A stretch of DNA of 7,626 bases from CAZGYE01 sp964530165. Its GTDB lineage: Bacteria; Planctomycetota; Planctomycetia; Planctomycetales; Planctomycetaceae. This document shows positions 1 to 4,545 of the stretch, piece by piece. The stretch spans positions 1 through 7,626 of the forward strand of contig CAZGYE010000285.1 in the NCBI GenBank assembly GCA_964530165.1. Reading direction: 5' to 3'. A program made the position numbers and the translations under genes. Below the pieces are notes generated by a model. The model worked only from the letters and a program-made list of their open reading frames with translations. It did no database searches and was not told the DNA's origin. Each line of letters begins with the position of its first letter. The first letter of the stretch is position 1.

Positions 1-49
<49 letters not shown>

Positions 50-84
50 CTTTTTTTGTGTTCCTTTTCAGCCGGGAGTCAACC

Positions 85-90
85 AGGAGG
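85..90 (+). promoter_or_regulatory. Shine-Dalgarno site of tig
   Basis: A full AGGAGG lies 9 nt before the ATG at 100. It fixes the start of trigger factor upstream of the acidic repeat extension. The frame is open further upstream to an ATG at 16, but that codon lies inside the tRNA. The ATG at 346, where the conserved domain begins, has no comparable site. Confidence 0.85.
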
Positions 91-99
91 GAGCGACCA

Positions 100-1770
100 A
101 TGAACATGAGCCCCATCGACGAAGACGACGGCAGCAACAACGAGGCGGCCGCCGAATCTGAAACCACCGAATCTGAAACCACCGAAACCGAGACGGCTGC
201 GACCGAGATGGCTGCGACCGAGATGGCTGCGACCGAGATGGCTGCGACCGAGACGGCTGCGACCGAGGCGGCTGCGACCGAGACGGCTGAGACCGAGACG
301 GCTGAGACCGAGACGGCTGTCGCCGAGTCCGACGACGAATTCAAGATGTCGTTGGACGTCTCCATCGAGGAGGCCGGTCCCTGCAAGAAGCACGTCCGCG
401 TCCGGGTCCCGAAAGAGGACATTCACCACTACTACATGGACTCGGTCGGCGAGATGATCGAAACGGCCGAGGTGCCCGGCTTTCGAGTAGGCCACGTCCC
501 GCAGAAGCTGATCCAACGGCGGTTCCGCAAGGAGTTGTACAACCAAGTCAAGCAGCAAGTCCTGATTGACAGCCTGGAGCAGATGGCCGACGACTACGAG
601 CTGGATCCGATCAACGAGCCCGACTTCGGCGTGGAGGACCTTGAAATCCGCGGCGACCGGGACTTCGAATACGAGTTTGACGTCGAGGTCCGCCCCGAGT
701 TCGAATTGCCGGACTATGGAGGGCTGACGATCGAGCGACCGGTCCGCAACATCACCGATGTGGACGTCGAGAATTACCTGCAACGGTTTCTCTCGCAATA
801 CGGGGAACTGCTGCCTCGCGACGGAGCCGCCGAAAAGGGCGATTTCGTGGCCGTCTCGGCCGACTTCCGGCATGACGACAAGCCGCTTCGCAGCTTGCCG
901 GACCTCATCGTTCAGCTCAAGGGGGTGCTGCGGTTCCAGGATGCCGAACTAAACGGATTCGACGAACTCATGGCCGGCGTGACGGCCGGTGAGACGCGCG
1001 AAGCCGACCTGACGATCTCCTTGGAAGCCGAGCACATTGAGATGCGTGGTGAAACGGTTCACGCGCGGTTCACCGTTCACGCTGTCAGCCGCATGGAATT
1101 GCCCGAGCTGTCGAAGAGCTTCTTGCAGCGGATCGGCTTGGAGTCTGAAGAAGATCTGCGGAAAGAGATTCAGGACACGCTGGAGCGGCAGGTGACGTAT
1201 CAGCAGCGGCAGTCGGCCCGCGCGCAGGTCTTGGAGAAGATTACCGACTCGGCCGATTGGGAGCTTCCTGAAGACTTGGTGCTCCGGCAGGTGGAAAACG
1301 CGCTCAGGCGGGAAATCCTGGAAATGCAGCAGGCCGGCTTCACAACGCAGCAGATTCGGGTCCGCGAGAACGAGCTGCGTCAGCGGGCGATTTCAACGAC
1401 ACGTCAGGCCCTCAAAGAGCATTTCGTACTGGACCGGATTGCCGCCGAAGAAGAGATTGAAGTCACGCCGGCCGACATCGAAGCCGAGGTCTACCTGATG
1501 GCGTTGCAGCGGGGCGAGAATCCGCGGCGGGTGCGCGCACGTCTGAACAAGTCGGGGATGATCGAGAACCTCGAGGCCCAGATTTTCGAGCGGAAGGCGG
1601 TCGACATCGTCCTGGATCGGGCCCAGTACGAAGACGTCGAAATGGAGCCGCCGGCTGAGGATCGTGTGGAAGCGGTTCCGCGATCAATTTGTGGCGTGGC
1701 TGCTGATGTAAGCATCGCTGGAACTTTGGCAGACGAGGCGGCGGAAGAACCCGCCACAGCCGAGCGATAG
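100..1770 (+). CDS. tig: Trigger factor, ribosome-associated chaperone with acidic repeat N-terminal extension
   Basis: Trigger factor binds near the ribosome exit tunnel, shields nascent chains and usually carries peptidyl-prolyl isomerase activity. The 556-residue product is longer than the usual 430-480. Residues 1-82 are an acidic, low-complexity Ala/Thr/Glu extension built from pentapeptide repeats. The ribosome-binding domain runs from about 83 to 225 and holds the signature loop GFRVGHVP (127-134); the Phe-Arg of the E. coli Phe-Arg-Lys contact is kept, but the following Lys is Val and the Gly-Lys is Gly-His. An FKBP-like isomerase segment spans about 240-330 (GDFVAVSADF at 247-256). 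The helical C-terminal chaperone domain runs from about 335 to 525, followed by a variable acidic tail. The ATG at 100 is chosen for its AGGAGG. It heads a colinear group with two clpP genes, a common arrangement for trigger factor. Identity is secure; the role of the extension is unknown. Confidence 0.95.
   Translation: MNMSPIDEDDGSNNEAAAESETTESETTETETAATEMAATEMAATEMAATETAATEAAATETAETETAETETAVAESDDEFKMSLDVSIEEAGPCKKHVRVRVPKEDIHHYYMDSVGEMIETAEVPGFRVGHVPQKLIQRRFRKELYNQVKQQVLIDSLEQMADDYELDPINEPDFGVEDLEIRGDRDFEYEFDVEVRPEFELPDYGGLTIERPVRNITDVDVENYLQRFLSQYGELLPRDGAAEKGDFVAVSADFRHDDKPLRSLPDLIVQLKGVLRFQDAELNGFDELMAGVTAGETREADLTISLEAEHIEMRGETVHARFTVHAVSRMELPELSKSFLQRIGLESEEDLRKEIQDTLERQVTYQQRQSARAQVLEKITDSADWELPEDLVLRQVENALRREILEMQQAGFTTQQIRVRENELRQRAISTTRQALKEHFVLDRIAAEEEIEVTPADIEAEVYLMALQRGENPRRVRARLNKSGMIENLEAQIFERKAVDIVLDRAQYEDVEMEPPAEDRVEAVPRSICGVAADVSIAGTLADEAAEEPATAER
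154..315 (+). repeat. In-frame 15-bp tandem repeats inside tig
   Basis: Two copies of GAATCTGAAACCACC (154-168, 169-183) encode ESETT. After a 12-nt ETET linker come eight 15-bp units from 196 to 315. The first three are identical (GCTGCGACCGAGATG); units 4-6 differ from them by one or two bases, and units 7-8 have GCTGAGACCGAGACG. They encode AATEM three times, AATET, AATEA, AATET and AETET twice (residues 33-72). Because the unit is a multiple of three, copy-number change by slippage or recombination would lengthen or shorten the protein without breaking the frame. Confidence 0.93.
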
Positions 1771-1850
1771 GCCTGGCCCGATCGTTCACCACATCGTATG
1801 ATCCGACGCGGAAGAAGTTCGCGACTGCTTGACGCAAGGCATTATCCAAC

Positions 1851-1856
1851 GAGGGA
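1851..1856 (+). promoter_or_regulatory. Shine-Dalgarno site of the first clpP
   Basis: GAGGGA sits 7 nt before the ATG at 1864. The same frame is open from an ATG at 1798, which has no ribosome binding site and would add 22 residues outside the ClpP fold. The site therefore favours the start at 1864. Confidence 0.75.
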
Positions 1857-1863
1857 ATCCGTA

Positions 1864-2514
1864 ATGATCGATCCGCTCACAGGCCGCGGTTTGTTTGCTG
1901 CGAACCAGCGGAGCCGGGAATATACACGCCAGCGGCAGATGGGGATTGGCGATCTGCTGCTCGAAAACCGCATCGTGTTCCTCGACGGTGTGATTCACGA
2001 CGCCAGCGCAAACCTGATCGTCATGAAACTGCTGTTTTTGCAGTCTGAAAACCGGCATCAGGACATTCACCTGTACGTCAATTCTCCGGGGGGCTCGGTC
2101 ACCGCCACGATGGCGATCTACGACACCATACAGTTCCTGGAGTGCGACGTGGCAACATACTGCGTCGGGCTGGCCGCCAGCGGCGGGGCAATTCTGGTCG
2201 CCGGCGGCACGAAGGGCAAGCGGTTTGCTCTGCAGCACGCGAAAATCATGATCCATCAGCCTTACGGCGAAGTCGGCGGTCAGGTGTCGGATATCGAAAT
2301 TCAGGCTGAGGACATCATCAACACTCGGCAGATTTTGAACGAAATCCTGGCAGAACACACGGGTCAGCCTTTGGACGTGATCGCTCAGGACACCGAGCGA
2401 GATCGCTTCCTCAGCGCAGCGCAGGCCAAGGAATACGGATTGATCGACGAAGTCCTCGCCAAGTCCACGAAGGACGAGAAAGGCGAGGACGAGAAAGGCG
2501 AGAAAAAAGAGTAA
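1864..2514 (+). CDS. clpP: ATP-dependent Clp protease proteolytic subunit ClpP (first paralogue, ASGG variant)
   Basis: ClpP is the serine peptidase barrel that degrades proteins fed to it by an AAA+ unfoldase in the cytoplasm. The 216-residue product shows the complete triad: Ser106 in GLAASGGA, His131 in IMIHQP and Asp180 in TERDRFLSA. Spacings of 25 and 49 residues equal those of E. coli ClpP (Ser97, His122, Asp171). The oligomerisation and substrate region YVNSPGGSVTATMAIYDT is intact. Unlike the neighbouring copy, it has Leu for Gln three residues before the nucleophile (GLAAS rather than GQAAS) and Gly for Met just after it. It ends in a highly charged tail with a doubled DEKGE. It follows tig by 93 bp and precedes a second clpP by 88 bp, so the two may form a mixed ClpP1P2 complex as in other bacteria with paired clpP genes. 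That pairing is inferred. The start at 1864 is set by GAGGGA. Confidence 0.94.
   Translation: MIDPLTGRGLFAANQRSREYTRQRQMGIGDLLLENRIVFLDGVIHDASANLIVMKLLFLQSENRHQDIHLYVNSPGGSVTATMAIYDTIQFLECDVATYCVGLAASGGAILVAGGTKGKRFALQHAKIMIHQPYGEVGGQVSDIEIQAEDIINTRQILNEILAEHTGQPLDVIAQDTERDRFLSAAQAKEYGLIDEVLAKSTKDEKGEDEKGEKKE
2473..2502 (+). repeat. Direct duplication of 15 bp at the 3' end of the first clpP
   Basis: GACGAGAAAGGCGAG occurs twice back to back (2473-2487, 2488-2502) without a mismatch and encodes DEKGE-DEKGE in the C-terminal tail, beyond the conserved ClpP fold. Its period matches the unrelated 15-bp repeats in tig. Perfect identity suggests a recent duplication. Confidence 0.88.
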
Positions 2515-2521
2515 AGTCGAT

Positions 2522-2564
2522 GTTGACAGAAACCCGGTTTCTGGGGAGAAACCGGGTGTTCAAC
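2522..2564. repeat. Nested palindrome / hairpin between the two clpP genes
   Basis: ACCCGGTTTCT (2532-2542) and AGAAACCGGGT (2547-2557) are perfect 11-bp inverted arms around a GGGG loop. Outside an internal bulge, GTTGA (2522-2526) pairs with TCAAC (2560-2564). Each arm is also close to a palindrome by itself: AGAAACCCGGTTTCT at 2528-2542 and a decayed AGAAACCGGGTGTTC at 2547-2561. No U-run follows, so a classical intrinsic terminator is unlikely. It could be an mRNA stabiliser, an attenuator between the clpP genes, or a copy of a dispersed palindromic repeat. The structure is seen directly; its function is not known. Confidence 0.75.
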
Positions 2565-2602
2565 CGCTGGATCAGATTCTTCTTGGATGGGAAACACGGC
2601 TC

Positions 2603-3202
2603 ATGTCGGTGTTGGTTCCTTACGTCATTGAAAAAAGTGGCCGCGAAGAGCGGGCCATGGACATCTACAGCCGGCTGTTGAAGGACCGGATTATCATCCT
2701 CGGCACGAGTATCAACGATCCGGTGTGCAACAGCATTGTGGCCCAATTGCTGTTCCTGCAATTCGAGGACGACAAGTCTGACATCCACATGTACGTCAAT
2801 TCGCCCGGCGGTTCGATCACCGCCGGCATGGCGATCTATGACACCATGCAATACGTCAGCTGTGACGTGGCCACCTATTGCGTCGGGCAGGCCGCCAGCA
2901 TGGGCGCGATCCTGTTGTGTGCCGGGGCCGCCGGGAAACGCAATGCGCTGCCGAACAGCCGCATCATGATTCACCAACCGTTGGCCGGCATGGAAGGCAC
3001 GGCGACCGAATTGGAAATTCACGCCAAAGAGGTCCTCCGTGTCAAGAAGCGAATGAATGAGATCTTGCTGAAACACACCGGTCAGACGCTTGAAAAAATC
3101 GAAGCAGATACCGACCGCGACAAGTTCATGACCGCCGAGGAATCCAAAACATACGGGCTCATCGACAACGTGTTGGAGCGAATCGAGCCGAGTACCGAGT
3201 AA
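2603..3202 (+). CDS. clpP: ATP-dependent Clp protease proteolytic subunit ClpP (second, canonical paralogue)
   Basis: This 199-residue protein is a standard-length ClpP peptidase subunit acting in the cytoplasm with an AAA+ partner not encoded here. The N-terminus has the usual form: VPYVIEKSGREERAMDIYSR, an axial-loop and propeptide region, followed by RLLKDRIIILG. The handle region YVNSPGGSITAGMAIYDTMQ is conserved. The triad is Ser99 in GQAASMGA, His124 in RIMIHQP and Asp173 in DTDRDKFM, again with 25 and 49 residue spacings. The nucleophile motif is the common GQAASMG, so this looks like the housekeeping copy, with the upstream gene as the divergent one. The ATG at 2603 has only a weak upstream purine stretch (GATGGGAAA), so translation may depend partly on the upstream gene. 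The lipoprotein gene follows after 25 bp. Confidence 0.95.
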   Translation: MSVLVPYVIEKSGREERAMDIYSRLLKDRIIILGTSINDPVCNSIVAQLLFLQFEDDKSDIHMYVNSPGGSITAGMAIYDTMQYVSCDVATYCVGQAASMGAILLCAGAAGKRNALPNSRIMIHQPLAGMEGTATELEIHAKEVLRVKKRMNEILLKHTGQTLEKIEADTDRDKFMTAEESKTYGLIDNVLERIEPSTE

Positions 3203-3227
3203 TCCCATCTCGAACCCTCCTGGACCA

Positions 3228-3956
3228 ATGAAGAACGTCCGAGCGACATGGATGCCGCTGCTGATGCTCGTGGCCCTTTCAGGCTGCGCGGGGCGCGGAA
3301 CCCTTGATTTGTTGGAAGCGAGACTCCGGGAGCAAGAGGATGCGATCTCCCGTCTCAAGTCAAAACTGGCCGCTGCAACCACCGAGCTCACAGCGGCCCG
3401 AAAACAGACGCATGCGCTCCGCGACCAACTGGCCGGCCGGGGTGAGAAGACCTTACTGCCGGAACAGGCCGACGTCCTGTTCCGCGCCACCGGAATCCGA
3501 TTTCACAAACTGCTCACCGGCGGCGACGACGGCGACGGCATTCCAGGCGACGAGTTGCTCAGCGCCCTAGTGATTCCGCACGATGCCGACGGTGAGTTGG
3601 TGAAACTGCCCGGCGCGATTCAGCTCGACGTCTCCGATCCGACCAAACCCCCCGGCCAACAGCGCATGGGAGCGTGGGAGTTCTCAGTCGAGGAAAGCCG
3701 CGCCTTCTGGCGCCGTGGCTTCGTCGGCTCCGGCTATCTTTTCCGGCTGCCGTGGAAGCAGGTTCCGGAAACGTCGGAGTTGGTGTTGCACGCCCGAATG
3801 ACGACTCCTGACGGCCGGCAATTCGACGCCACCCAAATCATCCACGTCACGCCGCCGCCTGCCGACGCTGACCAAATCGCCGACGTTCCGCCGGACAAGA
3901 CCGAGCAGACAAACGACACGTCGACGGCTCCGGAACTGCTTGACTCAACTGAGTGA
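3228..3956 (+). CDS. Putative lipoprotein with coiled coil, function unknown
   Basis: I do not recognise a named family. The 242-residue product opens with a lipoprotein signal peptide: basic residues at 2-5, a hydrophobic core at 8-17, and lipobox LSGC with Cys20 as the lipidated residue. Residues 26-69 have a heptad pattern rich in Leu, Arg, Glu and Gln and predict a coiled coil. Residues 78-208 look globular and beta-rich, with a Gly/Asp loop GGDDGDGIPGDE at 98-109 and an aromatic stretch around 150-176 (GAWEFS, FWRRGF, YLFRLPW). The tail (209-242) is rich in Pro, Asp, Glu and Thr. Ala rather than Asp follows the lipidated Cys, so no inner-membrane retention signal is evident. It lies 25 bp after clpP, possibly co-transcribed, but nothing links it to proteolysis. 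The ribosome binding site before the ATG is poor. Confidence 0.82.
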   Translation: MKNVRATWMPLLMLVALSGCAGRGTLDLLEARLREQEDAISRLKSKLAAATTELTAARKQTHALRDQLAGRGEKTLLPEQADVLFRATGIRFHKLLTGGDDGDGIPGDELLSALVIPHDADGELVKLPGAIQLDVSDPTKPPGQQRMGAWEFSVEESRAFWRRGFVGSGYLFRLPWKQVPETSELVLHARMTTPDGRQFDATQIIHVTPPPADADQIADVPPDKTEQTNDTSTAPELLDSTE

Positions 3957-3957
3957 C

Positions 3958-4053
3958 GAACGGAAACTCGAACCGCCGTTCAAGCGAAATCGGCATGGCG
4001 AGTCGCGAGCGTCAGCCCGCTGACGGGAACAGGGGGCTCGCGCCTCCCCGTTC
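3958..4053. repeat. GC-rich inverted repeats in the convergent gap
   Basis: The space between the lipoprotein and TPR genes holds several foldable elements. GAACGG (3958-3963) pairs with CCGTTC (3976-3981). CGCGAGC (4004-4010) pairs with GCTCGCG (4036-4042), and inside it GTCAG (4011-4015) pairs with CTGAC (4020-4024). An alternative, mutually exclusive stem joins GAAC and GGGG (4027-4030, 4032-4035) to CCCC and GTTC (4046-4053). No T-run is present on either strand, so factor-independent termination is not clearly supported. Position between converging genes fits a bidirectional terminator or a dispersed palindromic repeat. Confidence 0.6.
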
Positions 4054-4061
4054 ACCGGACC

Positions 4062-4379
4062 TTACCCTTGCATCTGGATTTGGCGGGCTCTGGCCATCGC
4101 TTCTTCGGCTTCGGGAATCCTGCCGCATCGCTGGTAAATGACCGACAGTTGCATGAACGAGAACGAGTCGTTCGGTTCCAGCTCGACCACTTTGAGCGCG
4201 TGACCAATCGCCTCGTCGAGTTTGCCGAGCCGCTGCAGATGCACGGCCAATGCCGAGTGCGTCAGCGCGTGTTGCGGATCGACGGTCAAAATCTCCTGCA
4301 GCTTGACAACGGCCCCTTCCAGGTCACCCTGCTCTTTGAGCTGATTGGCCTCGTCGTACATGTCGTCCGCAATAGCCAT
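4062..4379 (-). CDS. Small tetratricopeptide-repeat (TPR) protein
   Basis: The 105-residue product consists of almost nothing but three consecutive 34-residue TPR motifs, at residues 4-37, 38-71 and 72-105. The hallmark Gly at motif position 15 is at 18, 52 and 86. Ala at position 20 is at 23, 57 and 91, and Pro at position 32 is at 35 and 69. TPRs form paired helices that bind other proteins, so an adaptor or scaffold role is likely, but the partner cannot be read from the sequence. There is no signal peptide or membrane segment, so it should be cytoplasmic. The ATG at 4379 is chosen for GGAG 7 nt upstream and for the start of the TPR register; the frame stays open to 4568 but would run through the promoter and the parS-like palindrome. 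It converges on the lipoprotein gene and diverges from the glycosyltransferase. Confidence 0.88.
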   Translation of the reverse strand: MAIADDMYDEANQLKEQGDLEGAVVKLQEILTVDPQHALTHSALAVHLQRLGKLDEAIGHALKVVELEPNDSFSFMQLSVIYQRCGRIPEAEEAMARARQIQMQG

Positions 4380-4386
4380 TTTTGCG

Positions 4387-4390
4387 CTCC
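4387..4390 (-). promoter_or_regulatory. Shine-Dalgarno site of the TPR gene
   Basis: Read on the minus strand, GGAG lies 7 nt before the ATG at 4379. This supports the short 105-residue form over a 168-residue extension. Confidence 0.7.
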
Positions 4391-4397
4391 ATTGAGT

Positions 4398-4475
4398 ATG
4401 ATAGTCCAATCGACGCGATCGGCAATCCAATTGGCCGGCCGAATGAGAATACCAGTTGTTGACCGCGATGGTCAA
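4398..4475 (-). promoter_or_regulatory. Candidate sigma70-type promoters of the TPR gene
   Basis: On the minus strand TTGACC (4470-4475) and TATTCT (4446-4451) are 18 nt apart, matching the -35 and -10 consensus at five and four of six bases. A second pair, TTGCCG (4420-4425) and TATCAT (4398-4403), is 16 nt apart; transcription from it would start almost at the ribosome binding site. The first pair gives a leader of about 60 nt. Both are pattern matches only. Confidence 0.5.
4459..4475. promoter_or_regulatory. Dyad over the -35 box, possible operator
   Basis: TTGACC (4459-4464) and GGTCAA (4470-4475) are perfect 6-bp inverted arms separated by 5 bp. The right arm, read on the minus strand, is the proposed -35 element of the TPR gene. 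A dimeric regulator bound here would block that promoter. No regulator gene is in the window, so the assignment is speculative. Confidence 0.35.
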
Positions 4476-4481
4476 ACCCTC

Positions 4482-4511
4482 CGAAGGGCGTTCCACGTGA
4501 AACGCCCTTCG
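4482..4511. promoter_or_regulatory. parS: 30-bp palindrome with degenerate parS core
   Basis: CGAAGGGCGTT (4482-4492) is the exact inverse of AACGCCCTTCG (4501-4511). The central CACGTG (4494-4499) is also symmetric, so only the pair 4493/4500 breaks a 30-bp dyad. The inner 16 bp (4489-4504) match the parS consensus TGTTTCACGTGAAACA at 13 of 16 positions, with one half-site (GTGAAACG) almost perfect. It may be a second, weaker ParB site near the glycosyltransferase start. The long flanking arms go beyond a normal parS and could also form a hairpin or serve another regulator. Confidence 0.6.
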
Positions 4512-4545
4512 TACACGCCGACCGGCTGCTGCGGCGAAACCATTG

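Noticed and set aside
154..315. Tandem repeats in tig as a CRISPR array
   Set aside because: The units are contiguous 15-mers with no spacers, lie in frame and are translated.
79..873. Antisense ORF of 264 codons opposite tig
   Set aside because: It mirrors the GC-rich trigger factor frame; its Arg/Gly/Leu/Ser repeats are only the reverse complement of the 15-bp repeats, and it has no recognisable domain.
1786..2358. Antisense ORF of 190 codons opposite the first clpP
   Set aside because: It is a shadow of the conserved clpP frame, with no independent evidence.
2411..3490. Antisense ORF of 359 codons across the second clpP
   Set aside because: It covers a clearly conserved clpP gene on the other strand and shows no motif or ribosome binding site. 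It is explained by high GC at third codon positions.
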